Origin: Agathobaculum sp. Marseille-P7918
Lineage (GTDB): Bacteria > Bacillota > Clostridia > Oscillospirales > Butyricicoccaceae
Length of the DNA stretch: 64,000 bases
Direction: 5' to 3'
Assembly (NCBI RefSeq): GCF_900625105.1
Contig: NZ_UYYD01000012.1
Location: 1-64,000, forward strand
In this document: piece by piece, positions 8,293 through 16,838 of the stretch
Layout of the letters: each line of letters opens with the position of its first letter
Numbering within the stretch: position 1 is the stretch's first letter
The notes under the pieces: generated by a model
The model's input: only the letters and a program-made list of their open reading frames with translations
Told to the model about the DNA's origin: nothing
Databases searched by the model: none
Made by a program: the position numbers and the translations under genes

Positions 8293-8960
8293 CGAAAATC
8301 ATTGATTTAAGCATTAAAGAAAAAATATATAGGAGTAAGGAATCTCGGATTTCCATATTAAACGATTTCAACCTTGAAGTTGTTGCTGGTGAAAAGATTG
8401 CCATTGTGGGAGAATCGGGCGCAGGAAAAAGCTCCTTGCTTAATATTATTGGGCTGCTTGATAGAAATTATGACGGTGAATATACACTCTTTGGATTGCC
8501 GACAAATCATTCTGATGCAAGTAAATTGGCCCAATGGAGAAACCAAAAAATCGGCTTTGTACTCCAAGAATCGGCGCTAATCAACTCATTGATAATAGAA
8601 GATAACATTAAGCTGCCGTTTCTATATGCAGGTGCGGGGAAAAAGGGCCAGAAAGAAATGAAGGATTTTGAGAGTATCGTTGATGCGATTGAAATCCGCT
8701 CTATCTTAAAAAAGAAACCGCTTGAATGTTCCGGCGGAGAAAAGGCCAGAGCCGTATTCGCCAGAGGGATCATTATGAAACCTCAAATTATTTTAGCTGA
8801 TGAACCTACGGCATCTTTGGATGTGGAGAACAGAGAAAGAATTGTAGCATTGCTGTTTAGAATGAACAAGGAATTTAATACTACAATCATCACGGTAACT
8901 CATGACTTGGAAATGGCTAATCGTCATGACAGAATAATTCATCTTGAAAGGAGAAAATAA
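8289..8960 (+). CDS. ABC transporter ATP-binding subunit (MacB/LolD-like)
   Basis: A 223-residue ATPase. Walker A GESGAGKSS is at residues 41-49, the signature is CSGGEKARA, and Walker B is IILADEPTASLD, with the H-loop in VTHDLEMA. The signature reads SGGEK rather than SGGQ. It starts with ATGA overlapping the permease and should pair with it. It is the last large gene of the sigma-controlled operon; a 51-residue membrane protein gene follows at once. Confidence 0.9.
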   Translation: MTKIIDLSIKEKIYRSKESRISILNDFNLEVVAGEKIAIVGESGAGKSSLLNIIGLLDRNYDGEYTLFGLPTNHSDASKLAQWRNQKIGFVLQESALINSLIIEDNIKLPFLYAGAGKKGQKEMKDFESIVDAIEIRSILKKKPLECSGGEKARAVFARGIIMKPQIILADEPTASLDVENRERIVALLFRMNKEFNTTIITVTHDLEMANRHDRIIHLERRK

Positions 8961-8961
8961 C

Positions 8962-9117
8962 ATGGGATTTTTCGCAATGATCGCATCGCTGCTGCTGGGG
9001 ATATTTTTTGTTATCATGGGGATTTCTCGTAGAAAACAAAAGGGATGGCCTATCATCCTGATTGTGTTGGGGATTGTATTTGTTCTGATCGCGGTTTATT
9101 TGGGGTGGCCTAAATAA
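8962..9117 (+). CDS. 51-residue two-helix membrane protein
   Basis: A short frame with AAAGGAG eight nt upstream of ATG at 8962, one base after the ATPase stop. The product has two hydrophobic helices (MIASLLLGIFFVIMGI and IILIVLGIVFVLIAVYL) joined by a basic turn (SRRKQKGW), giving a helical hairpin with its loop probably inside the cell. It ends three bases before repeat copy B. It may be a small subunit or regulator of the transporter, or act as an independent microprotein. I know of no family for it. Confidence 0.7.
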   Translation: MGFFAMIASLLLGIFFVIMGISRRKQKGWPIILIVLGIVFVLIAVYLGWPK

Positions 9118-9118
9118 A

Positions 9119-9275
9119 TGAATACATCAGTTACCAAAGAGCCAGACGCATAGACGCAGAGCCGAACAGCATAAATAGGCAGCGACTTTGCAAAGGCAAA
9201 GTCGCTGCTTTGTTATTGAACGCCCGCATTTAGTTTATGCTCAAAGACGGGGAAACCCTTTAACAGAAGAAAAAA
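9119..9275 (+). repeat. Intergenic repeat copy B with terminator
   Basis: Second copy of the repeat also seen at 4988 and 14631. The hairpin is perfect here: GCAGCGACTTTG at 9179-9190 pairs with CAAAGTCGCTGC at 9197-9208, followed by TTTGTTATT. It closes the sigma/anti-sigma/ABC operon. Confidence 0.85.
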
Positions 9276-9319
9276 CAACTTTTATCTTAAATAATGCGTA
9301 AAAACAATGCGAGTCCAAC

Positions 9320-9370
9320 CTTACAACGACTGTAAGTATTTTTGGAGGGCTACACATGTTATCATATAGA
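9320..9370 (+). promoter_or_regulatory. Promoter and dyad of the BceAB-like operon
   Basis: An inverted repeat CTTACA-N5-TGTAAG at 9320-9336 precedes a possible promoter, TTGGAG at 9342-9347, 17 bp, TATAGA at 9365-9370. BceR-type regulators bind TTACA/TGTAA-like dyads just upstream of the -35 box, so the response regulator at 12275 is the likely ligand. The binding is inferred. Confidence 0.55.
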
Positions 9371-9394
9371 TAAGACATATAAGGAGGTAGCGAT

Positions 9395-10162
9395 ATGGAA
9401 CCAATTTTGAATATAGAAAATCTGACAAAGGTATATGGGAACGTTCCCAACCAAACAAGAGCATTAAATGGGATTACATTTCAGGTTATGCCCGGAGAGT
9501 TTCTCGGTATTATGGGAAGTAGTGGTTCCGGAAAATCCACACTTCTCAACTGTATTGCAACCGTTATTCAGCCAAGCAGCGGAAGTATTGTGATGGGTGG
9601 AAAAGATCTTGCTTCTCTTAACGGAAAATCATTAGCAAATTATCGAGGAAAAAATATCGGATATTTGTTCCAGAACTTTGAACTATTAGATAATCTGACA
9701 GGTAGTGAAAATATTTTGTTGCCTACTTCGCTCCATAATGTATCTGAAAAAGAAAGCAGACTTCGTTTGAAACAACTTGCCGAGTATTTGGAAATTACTG
9801 ATGTTTTGAATAAGTTTCCTATGCAAATGTCCGGTGGACAGCGGCAACGTGTTGCAACTGCCAGAGCATTGATTCTTCACCCTAAAATGATTCTTGCTGA
9901 TGAACCTACGGGAGCTTTGGATTCAAAAAATGCAAAAAATGTTATGGAGAAACTTTCTGGACTAAACCGGGACGATCAAGCAACAATTCTTATGGTAACA
10001 CATGATTCTAATGCCGCTAGTTTTTGTAAACGAATACTGTTTATCCAAGATGGTATTATTTTTCACGAACTTCGGCGGGGTGATGAAAGCCAGCGAGAGT
10101 TTTACGAGCGTATCTTAAAAGTTATGGCACAGTTGGGAGGTGGCAGCTATAATGTTCTTTAA
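9395..10162 (+). CDS. BceA-like ABC transporter ATPase
   Basis: A 255-residue ATPase of the peptide-antibiotic detoxification group. Walker A GSSGSGKST lies at about residues 43-51, followed by the Q-loop (GYLFQNFELLDNLTG), the signature MSGGQRQRVATARAL, and Walker B MILADEPTGALD. AAGGAGG precedes the ATG at 9395. The permease gene starts within its last 11 bp. BceAB systems remove bacitracin, lantibiotics or similar peptides from lipid II intermediates and also act as the sensor for BceRS. Which drug is handled here cannot be told. Confidence 0.9.
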   Translation: MEPILNIENLTKVYGNVPNQTRALNGITFQVMPGEFLGIMGSSGSGKSTLLNCIATVIQPSSGSIVMGGKDLASLNGKSLANYRGKNIGYLFQNFELLDNLTGSENILLPTSLHNVSEKESRLRLKQLAEYLEITDVLNKFPMQMSGGQRQRVATARALILHPKMILADEPTGALDSKNAKNVMEKLSGLNRDDQATILMVTHDSNAASFCKRILFIQDGIIFHELRRGDESQREFYERILKVMAQLGGGSYNVL

Positions 10163-12257
10163 TTTGATCGTACGGAATAGCAAGCGCAGCCGAAAAGAAA
10201 ATGGACTGTTTTTCAGCTCTCTTGTAATATCAATAGTTGCCTTTTATATCATTCTCTCTATTTCTAATCAAGACATCATGCGCTTTCTGCAAGAAATGGA
10301 AAGCGACGCAGTTGATAAGCTGCTGCTACTGATTCCGATTTTTTATATTGTAACTTTGTGCATTCTATTTTTCTTAATTTATTTTGCATGTAAATATCAA
10401 CTTCAACGGCGCAAGCACGAGTTTGGCGTATATTTAATGCTGGGAATGCGTAGAGGTAAACTCTTTTCCATGTTGATGGCTGAGGATTTTATTAGTAGTA
10501 TTTTTGCTTTGGTAATTGGACTTCCCATAGCAATTATACTTTCTGAAATGATTAGCTTAATTACTGCAAAATTAGTTGGAATGGGTATTATAGGGCACCG
10601 CTTTACACTATCTCTTTCAGCAGTGCTTTTTACTATTTTGGGTTTTCTAGTAATTAAACTATTTGCTTTCCTAATTTTGAGTGGAAATATCACTCGGCAA
10701 GAAATTGGTTCACTTATGGCTCCTATATCAAACAATGCCCAAAGACAGAAACCCACATTCATTTATGTTTTTTCTGCTATTTTCGGAATTGCTATGTTAG
10801 TAGCAGCGTATTTATTGGCAATTCAAGGGATTGCATGGCAAAAATCCTCAATGATGTTGCTTACATTATCCCTCGGAATATTAGGAACGATACTTCTTTT
10901 TTATGGTATGCGGGCACTCATTTCATTGCTTATAGCGGTGGGAAAATCAAATGTTCCACTTCGTGTTTTTAATTTTCGGCAGATTCAAGAGAATGTGGTT
11001 CAGCAGTCTACTTCTTTGGCAATAAGTTCTATGCTTATTTTAGCAGCATTATGTTGTTTTGGTGCTGGAATTGGAATTGCAAATACAAGCTCTAAACTTA
11101 ACGCGCACATATTAGACTATACTTTTGCGGTAAGTACAAATATCGTACTAGATAAAGAACCAGAGCCAGAACTTGTTTTCCCGTCCGTACAGTCTTTGTT
11201 AAAAGAAAACGGACTTGAAGATCAGTTTGCAAAATTATTTCAAATACGAGAAGGTCGTATCAATACAACCGAGAAAACAGACGAGGTTTTTGTATTGGAT
11301 TCTGTAATTGATGAAATTAGTAGGTTACCACAATCCAAAGATAGAGATGTTCTTCTGAATAATCTCGGTTATGCAGGTTTCCCTCATGTGATTTGCCTAT
11401 CAGACTATAATAACCTCTTAGAGTTAGCTGGTGAACCGACTTTGGAACTTGCCTCTGACGAGGCAGCAATTTATCGCGATTCCAGCAGCACTAACGAAGT
11501 GAGAAATGCTATGCTCAATGAGATACTTGCAAAACACCCAAAAGCTGAATTAGACGGAAAGACCATTTTTCTTACAGGTGAAGTACAATCAATCCCTTTG
11601 GTAACCGATTCTTCTATTACCCTAGATATTGCTTTAATTGTACCTGATGAGCAATTTTTCTACTATACACAAGGAAACTATAATGTGTATGTAAACGGTA
11701 TCCTAGATCAAAATATTACAAATGAAATGGGGTTAATGGGCGCATATTCTACAATCAATGAAGTGTTAGATATGATTGATCTGGACGCACTTGGTCTTGA
11801 ATATGAAAGCTATCTCCAAAGCATGGGCCGTCAGCTTTTCTATATGGTAGCTGCCAGCTATATCACAAGCTATCTTGCTATTATCTTTCTAGTGGTATCT
11901 AATACTATAATTGGTGTGCAGTTCTTAATGAACCAGCAACGAACGGGACGCAGGTATCAAACTTTGGTACGGCTTGGAGCCACATATCATGCTTTGTGCG
12001 GTTCAGCTAGAAAACAGATTACTTGGTTTATGGGACTTCCCGTAATAGTTGCAGCTATCAGCAGTTTGTTTGGTGTTAAATCACTATTTGCCGGTATTTT
12101 GTCCTCGGAAGTAAAGAATGCACAGGGTGAAATGCTTGTCATTGCAGCCATTATTATTCTAATACTTTGTGTCGTAGAATGTATCTATATGACTGTTATA
12201 AAGCGTTCTAGTGATAGATACTTACTAACACTAATGCAGCCGCAAAGGGAAGAATAA
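10152..12257 (+). CDS. BceB-like ABC permease with large extracellular domain
   Basis: A 701-residue permease. The topology follows BceB: two helices near the N-terminus, a cluster of helices up to about residue 300, a large external domain of about 230 residues (roughly 310-535), then three or four C-terminal helices. The RRKHEFGVYLMLGMRRGKL motif of FtsX domains is present after helix 2. The ATG at 10152 is taken, with GGGAGG about 12 nt upstream; a GTG at 10140 is also possible. It forms one operon with the ATPase and the two-component genes that follow. Confidence 0.87.
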   Translation: MFFNLIVRNSKRSRKENGLFFSSLVISIVAFYIILSISNQDIMRFLQEMESDAVDKLLLLIPIFYIVTLCILFFLIYFACKYQLQRRKHEFGVYLMLGMRRGKLFSMLMAEDFISSIFALVIGLPIAIILSEMISLITAKLVGMGIIGHRFTLSLSAVLFTILGFLVIKLFAFLILSGNITRQEIGSLMAPISNNAQRQKPTFIYVFSAIFGIAMLVAAYLLAIQGIAWQKSSMMLLTLSLGILGTILLFYGMRALISLLIAVGKSNVPLRVFNFRQIQENVVQQSTSLAISSMLILAALCCFGAGIGIANTSSKLNAHILDYTFAVSTNIVLDKEPEPELVFPSVQSLLKENGLEDQFAKLFQIREGRINTTEKTDEVFVLDSVIDEISRLPQSKDRDVLLNNLGYAGFPHVICLSDYNNLLELAGEPTLELASDEAAIYRDSSSTNEVRNAMLNEILAKHPKAELDGKTIFLTGEVQSIPLVTDSSITLDIALIVPDEQFFYYTQGNYNVYVNGILDQNITNEMGLMGAYSTINEVLDMIDLDALGLEYESYLQSMGRQLFYMVAASYITSYLAIIFLVVSNTIIGVQFLMNQQRTGRRYQTLVRLGATYHALCGSARKQITWFMGLPVIVAAISSLFGVKSLFAGILSSEVKNAQGEMLVIAAIIILILCVVECIYMTVIKRSSDRYLLTLMQPQREE

Positions 12258-12274
12258 GAGGAAGGAGGGTTGTT

Positions 12275-12946
12275 ATGAAAAAAATAGCTGTTGTAGAAGA
12301 TGAAGAATATATGCGCGATGAACTTTGCACAATGCTTAAAAGAGCAGGATATGCTACATTGGAGATTACTGCATTTGAAAATGCGGTGGAACAGATAACA
12401 GCCCTCTCTCCTGACCTTGTTCTTTTAGACCTTAATTTACCAAAAATCAGCGGATTTCAGATATGTCAAAATCTGAAACAAAAAACACCAATCCCCGTTT
12501 TGGTTTTGACATCACGAGATCAGTTACAAGATGAATTGCAGGCTCTCAAGTTGGGGGCAGATGAATATTTGACAAAACCTTGCCGAAAAGAACGATTACT
12601 TGCAAGGATAAACAATATTCTAAAAAGGTACGAAGGGCGGTCCAATCTCTTAGAGGGACCAGGCTTCCTTTTAGATAGGGAAAGCTATACTATCTATATT
12701 CACAATACTTCAATGATACTTCCTAAAAATCAAGGGAAATTACTTGAAGCACTTATGACTGCTGAACTTGTGTCGGCGGAGGAACTTTGTAAAATCCTAT
12801 GGGGAACAACGGAGTATATTGATGAAAATGCCTTGCAAGTCAATTTATCTCGTCTGAAAAAAACTTTAGCTACATTAGGAATGAAGCAACGAATTGTAGC
12901 AATCCGGGGCGTAGGCTATCGGCTGGAAAGGTCGATGGAACCATGA
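12275..12946 (+). CDS. BceR-like OmpR-family response regulator
   Basis: A 223-residue regulator. The receiver domain has the acidic pair ED at 8-9, phospho-acceptor D52 (VLLDLNLP) and the lysine of YLTKP. The C-terminal winged helix (about residues 130-220) ends in the typical RGVGYRLE. It starts 18 bp after the permease behind GGAAGGAGGG and overlaps the kinase gene by 4 bp. It should activate the transporter operon, probably at the dyad 9320-9336. Confidence 0.9.
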   Translation: MKKIAVVEDEEYMRDELCTMLKRAGYATLEITAFENAVEQITALSPDLVLLDLNLPKISGFQICQNLKQKTPIPVLVLTSRDQLQDELQALKLGADEYLTKPCRKERLLARINNILKRYEGRSNLLEGPGFLLDRESYTIYIHNTSMILPKNQGKLLEALMTAELVSAEELCKILWGTTEYIDENALQVNLSRLKKTLATLGMKQRIVAIRGVGYRLERSMEP

Positions 12947-13947
12947 ATTGTTTTTGGAAAAGTATAAAAAGAAATGCCCTATGGTTGTTTGCATTGTTAA
13001 TTATGGACATCTTTTCTGCATTACTTCTTTGGCTTACCGATGTGCAGGCATTTTGGACATTGCTAATTTTAATCTTGTTATGGAGTTTCATGTTTTTTGT
13101 GGTGGTTTTAGCTTATGTCAATATAAAAGAAAAGAAGAAGCAAAAAATATTTCAGACGTTCATTAGCGATCCAGATGTTGTAAATGAAGAAAAACTACTA
13201 CAAGTAGTGAGCCAACAAGAGAGAGAGCAGATACAACTATTGGCTCTTGTTCTAAGGGACAATAGATTAAGATTGTGTAATCTTTCAGAAGAACTACGAG
13301 ATTACGAAGAATATGTTGAAAGTTGGGTGCATGAAGCTAAAACGCCATTGGCTTTGCTTACAATGATTATGGACAACCGAGCAGATGAATTACCATTTGA
13401 GATTCAAACCAAGTTGGATTATGTATGCAACCAATTACAGGAAGATATTACACAAATGCTCTACTATGCAAGATTAAAAAGTAGCACAAAAGATTACCGT
13501 TTTGAAGAACTTGATTTGCAATCCTTATTGAAAGATGTTTTAGCAGATTATGAGCCGCTTCTTGAAGAAAAACATTTTGTTATAAAAAACGAAGTTAAAG
13601 AAGAACAAGTTTTTACAGACCGTCGAGGGCTTCAATTCATGTTAGGGCAAATTATAAGCAATGTTATTAAATATAGTACAGACAATCCTATGCTTACCAC
13701 CTCAACACAGCATACCACTAGAGAAATTATACTTTCAATTACTGACAACGGTAGCGGTGTGAAAAGCTATGATCTTCCTTATATATTCCAAAAAGGCTTT
13801 ACCGGTGATTCAGCAAACAATCGAAATAAGGCGACAGGAATGGGACTATATTTGACTAAAAAAATGGCAGATGACCTTAATCTCAAATTAGATGTTCAGT
13901 CCGAATATAATAGTTTCTTCAAAATATCAATACGATTCCCAATATAA
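12943..13947 (+). CDS. BceS-like intramembrane-sensing histidine kinase
   Basis: A 334-residue kinase. Two N-terminal membrane helices (about residues 12-31 and 37-58) are joined by only a few residues, the mark of intramembrane-sensing kinases that detect peptides through their BceAB partner rather than directly. The phospho-acceptor is H130 in SWVHEAKTP. The ATPase part shows the N-box region QIISNVIKYS, DNGSGV and GMGLYL. It overlaps the regulator gene by 4 bp. Confidence 0.9.
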   Translation: MNCFWKSIKRNALWLFALLIMDIFSALLLWLTDVQAFWTLLILILLWSFMFFVVVLAYVNIKEKKKQKIFQTFISDPDVVNEEKLLQVVSQQEREQIQLLALVLRDNRLRLCNLSEELRDYEEYVESWVHEAKTPLALLTMIMDNRADELPFEIQTKLDYVCNQLQEDITQMLYYARLKSSTKDYRFEELDLQSLLKDVLADYEPLLEEKHFVIKNEVKEEQVFTDRRGLQFMLGQIISNVIKYSTDNPMLTTSTQHTTREIILSITDNGSGVKSYDLPYIFQKGFTGDSANNRNKATGMGLYLTKKMADDLNLKLDVQSEYNSFFKISIRFPI

Positions 13948-14013
13948 ACCACAGGTGAATTTTTATGTAAGGAAGTATCAAATGAATGGAGGTGGCGCAT
14001 TGGAAAAAGAAAA

Positions 14014-14127
14014 GTGAGTAATGACCTTTCTGAAAATGAACAGTTATCCGTAAGAGCCATTTCCTCGTATTTGTTGGAGGAACGTGGGATTTTCATTGCC
14101 GAGGACACAGGAACAACAAATAATTGA
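14014..14127 (+). CDS. Possible 37-residue protein, doubtful
   Basis: A short frame from GTG at 14014 encodes a mostly helical peptide (SENEQLSVRAISSYLLEER, then GIFIAEDTGT). No good ribosome site precedes it. A strong GGAGGTGG at 13988-13995 instead serves a TTG at 14000 that reads only five codons before a stop, so a frameshift in a once longer gene is possible. It sits between the kinase and the HTH protein. Confidence 0.3.
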   Translation: MSNDLSENEQLSVRAISSYLLEERGIFIAEDTGTTNN

Positions 14128-14147
14128 TAGTGATTTAGGTGATCGGT

Positions 14148-14570
14148 ATGATTGTGATAGAAAATATATCTGAAAAAGTCAAAACATTACTCGAAAAGTA
14201 TGAATTTAATGTAAATACCCTTGCAAAATATTTGGGGTTATCTGTGGAGCAGATCAATAATATTGCCAATGGAAATTTGCAATGTGTTTTAGGGAAACAC
14301 ACGACAATAGATAAGATAATGTTTCTCTATGTTATTACTTGTGAAGAAGCCGATTTGAAAGCAAGTGCCTTTTTGGAAGTGCTTATATCCTACCATCACC
14401 TATCTAAAGCTACGATAGCAAAAATGGCAAAAGTTAAAGTTGGCGATATTGAAAAAATGATGGAAGGCTTGACCGATGAGGTCGATACAGAAACAAAATA
14501 TAAAATTACGACCACTGTTATGTCATTGAGGTTTTTCCTAAAGGATTGTGAACCACCCATTGAAGAATAA
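14148..14570 (+). CDS. Helix-turn-helix domain protein linked to Bce module
   Basis: A 140-residue protein with two HTH-like segments: LAKYLGLSVEQINNIANG near residue 22 and LSKATIAKMAKVKVGDIEKMM near residue 85. The tail ends RFFLKDCEPP. The ATG at 14148 is taken because AGGTGA lies 6 nt upstream; a GTG at 14139 is in the same frame. Proteins of this build often accompany BceRS operons in Clostridia, and it may tune the operon. Its DNA target is unknown. Confidence 0.68.
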   Translation: MIVIENISEKVKTLLEKYEFNVNTLAKYLGLSVEQINNIANGNLQCVLGKHTTIDKIMFLYVITCEEADLKASAFLEVLISYHHLSKATIAKMAKVKVGDIEKMMEGLTDEVDTETKYKITTTVMSLRFFLKDCEPPIEE

Positions 14571-14630
14571 TCCTCTACGCCTATTATTTCTCGATAATCT
14601 GTTTGCGTCACCTTTATCATTTTCAAAATT

Positions 14631-14788
14631 CAATACATCAGTTATCACAGAGCTAGACGCATAGACGCAGAGCCAAACAAAATAAACGGGCAGCGGCTTT
14701 GCAAAGGTAAGGTCGCTGCTTTGTTTTTTGATAGCCTGCGTTTGGTTGATACCCAAAGACGCGGAAAAGCCCTTTGATAGAAGAAAAT
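14631..14788 (+). repeat. Intergenic repeat copy C with terminator
   Basis: Third copy of the repeat. The hairpin spans 14690-14719 (GCAGCGGCTTTG with TAAGGTCGCTGC, using G-U pairs) and is followed by TTTGTTTTTT. It shares with copy A the motif TTTGGTTGATACCCAAAGAC at 14741-14760. It closes the BceAB/RS module. Confidence 0.85.
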
Positions 14789-14858
14789 ATATAAAACTTT
14801 GTAAATTATTTAGATGGCATAGTTACTATTATTATGTGAGCAGGGAATGTTTTGTGTG

Positions 14859-14892
14859 ATTTCATATACACTCCATAAGCAAATGGTAGACT
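14859..14892 (+). promoter_or_regulatory. Promoter of second two-component operon
   Basis: An extended -10 element TGGTAGACT (14884-14892) lies downstream of TTTCATATA, with no good -35 box. The whole stretch matches the region 16757-16790 upstream of the lipoprotein gene at about 24 of 32 positions. An activator-dependent promoter shared by both genes is the simplest reading. Confidence 0.55.
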
Positions 14893-14910
14893 GCACAAGG
14901 AGGTGTTTTT

Positions 14911-15576
14911 ATGGCAGTAATCATGATTGTGGAAGATGATAGGCAAACGAATGATGCGGTTTCTGAATATCTAAAATCTTTAGGACATCGAATGTTTTCA
15001 GCCTATGATGGCGATGAAGCATTGCAGATTTTTGAGTGCAGTAGCATTGACCTGGTTATTCTGGATATTATGCTCCCCAAAAAGACGGGACTTGCTGTAT
15101 TACATACGATCAGAGCAAAAAGCTCTGTACCAATTCTCATGCTGACCGCAATTAGTGATGAATATACTCAGGTTACAAGTTTCGATGAACAGGCGGATGA
15201 CTACATTACAAAACCGTTTTCAATGGTTCTACTTGGGCGGCGGGTTACTGCCCTCCTGCGGAGAAGCGGACAAACGGTTTCACCTGATACTATGACCTTT
15301 GGGGATGTGACAGTTGATTTCTCTGGATACACAGCTAAAGGACCCGAAGGAAAAATTGATATTACCCCAAAAGAAATTGATTTGCTGAAGCTCTTGGTTG
15401 AACATAAAGGTTTAGTGCTTACCCGATCTCAAATGCTGGATAGTCTATGGGGGGTCGATTACCCTATTATTGATCGTACCATTGATACATACATTAAGAA
15501 CTTACGCAAAAAACTTCGTCTTGATTGTATTGTTACGGTAAAAGGGATAGGGTATAAATTCGAGGTAGAAACATGA
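14911..15576 (+). CDS. OmpR-family response regulator (VanR-like)
   Basis: A 221-residue regulator with the receiver acidic pair ED at 8-9, D52 (LVILDIMLP) and a K in DYITKPF, then a winged helix ending KGIGYKFE. AAGGAGGTG precedes the ATG at 14911. The kinase gene overlaps by 4 bp. The same promoter motif precedes this operon and the lipoprotein gene at 16839, so the regulator likely controls both. It resembles VanR/YycF-type regulators but no specific signal can be named. Confidence 0.88.
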   Translation: MAVIMIVEDDRQTNDAVSEYLKSLGHRMFSAYDGDEALQIFECSSIDLVILDIMLPKKTGLAVLHTIRAKSSVPILMLTAISDEYTQVTSFDEQADDYITKPFSMVLLGRRVTALLRRSGQTVSPDTMTFGDVTVDFSGYTAKGPEGKIDITPKEIDLLKLLVEHKGLVLTRSQMLDSLWGVDYPIIDRTIDTYIKNLRKKLRLDCIVTVKGIGYKFEVET

Positions 15577-16703
15577 AAAAATTAAAGCTCTTTCCCAAAA
15601 TATTTATTTATACCTTGGCGCTATTATTGCTCATAACAACGCTTGCCAGCGGAACTATTTATCTTCTCGCCCCGATGATGGGAGAAAATTCAGTCTTATC
15701 AGAGGGAACTTATGTCGATGGAATGTCATCAGCGATTAAGACTGCTGCCATTCCGAGAAATACAGAAATAGCCCACACAATATTGCGCTCATTACCCTAT
15801 ACCGTAGTAATTTGTATTGTAGTTTCACTTTTATGTGCCTACTTTTTTTCAAAAGCAATAACAAATCCCATCAAGGGTATTTTAGACACAACAAGTCAAA
15901 TGGCTGTTTTGGACCGCAAAGCGGTGTGTAAGACTGACGCTAACGACGAGATCGGAATATTAGCCAACCAAATCAACCAACTATATCAAAATTTATTGAG
16001 TACGATTGAACATCTGCAAGAGGAAAAGGATAAAGTTAGTGAAGCTGAAAAGCAAAAAATTGACTTTCTACGCTCGGCATCCCATGAACTGAAAACTCCG
16101 GTTACAGCATTGAATGCCATGCTGGAAAATATGATCTTAAAAGTCGGTAAATACGGCGATTATGAAGAATATCTACCTCTGTGCAAAGAACGAACAGAAC
16201 AACTCAGCAAAATGATTTCAGAGGTATTAGACGCATCCAAACTTGGCTCAACGGTGGCGGAAAAACCACAAACATTAGCTGTGGACTGCTATTTATCAGG
16301 GTTGTGTAAACAATATCGCTTGATTGCTCAGGCAAATGGAATTTCCTTTCAAGAGGATTTCTCTGAAACCTTTACAATTTCCTTGCCCCCAAAAACATTT
16401 GCAAGAGCATTTTCAAATATTCTCTCCAATGCCGTTGCCTACACCTTGCCCGGTAGCTCTATTTTTGTCCGCATTGATAACCGTAAATTGATAGTCGAAA
16501 ATGAATGTGAGCCAATTCCGGCAGAGCATCTAAAACATATATTTGAACCATTTTATCGCCCCGACTATGCTCGCAATCAAAATGATGGTGGTAATGGTCT
16601 TGGGTTATACATAGTGGCCTCGGTTTTAGATTCTTTGAAACTTGCCTACTCACTGGAACCCATGCAAAAACCATTGGGAATGCGGTTTACTATTACTTTT
16701 TGA
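15573..16703 (+). CDS. Sensor histidine kinase with HAMP domain
   Basis: A 376-residue kinase. Membrane helices lie near residues 8-33 and 74-92, with only about 40 residues outside the cell. HAMP covers about 93-145, and the phospho-acceptor is H171 in SASHELKTP. The ATPase domain has the N-box NILSNAVAYT and GNGLGLYI. It overlaps the regulator gene by 4 bp. The short external loop suggests sensing of the membrane or cell wall. Confidence 0.88.
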   Translation: MKKLKLFPKIFIYTLALLLLITTLASGTIYLLAPMMGENSVLSEGTYVDGMSSAIKTAAIPRNTEIAHTILRSLPYTVVICIVVSLLCAYFFSKAITNPIKGILDTTSQMAVLDRKAVCKTDANDEIGILANQINQLYQNLLSTIEHLQEEKDKVSEAEKQKIDFLRSASHELKTPVTALNAMLENMILKVGKYGDYEEYLPLCKERTEQLSKMISEVLDASKLGSTVAEKPQTLAVDCYLSGLCKQYRLIAQANGISFQEDFSETFTISLPPKTFARAFSNILSNAVAYTLPGSSIFVRIDNRKLIVENECEPIPAEHLKHIFEPFYRPDYARNQNDGGNGLGLYIVASVLDSLKLAYSLEPMQKPLGMRFTITF

Positions 16704-16756
16704 TGATCCTGATGTCATCCCTTTGCTATGAGAAAATAAAACATACTTCCATATTG

Positions 16757-16790
16757 GTTTCATATATGCTCCACATACAGATGGTAGATT
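16757..16790 (+). promoter_or_regulatory. Lipoprotein gene promoter, copy of regulator promoter
   Basis: TTTCATATA is followed 20 bp later by the extended -10 TGGTAGATT (16782-16790), the same layout as 14859-14892. The matching CTCCA and ATGGTAGA blocks suggest one regulator-binding site used twice. Confidence 0.55.
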
Positions 16791-16838
16791 ATCATTGCAC
16801 AGAGGAATATGTGTAATTACCAATATGGAGGTCATGTT

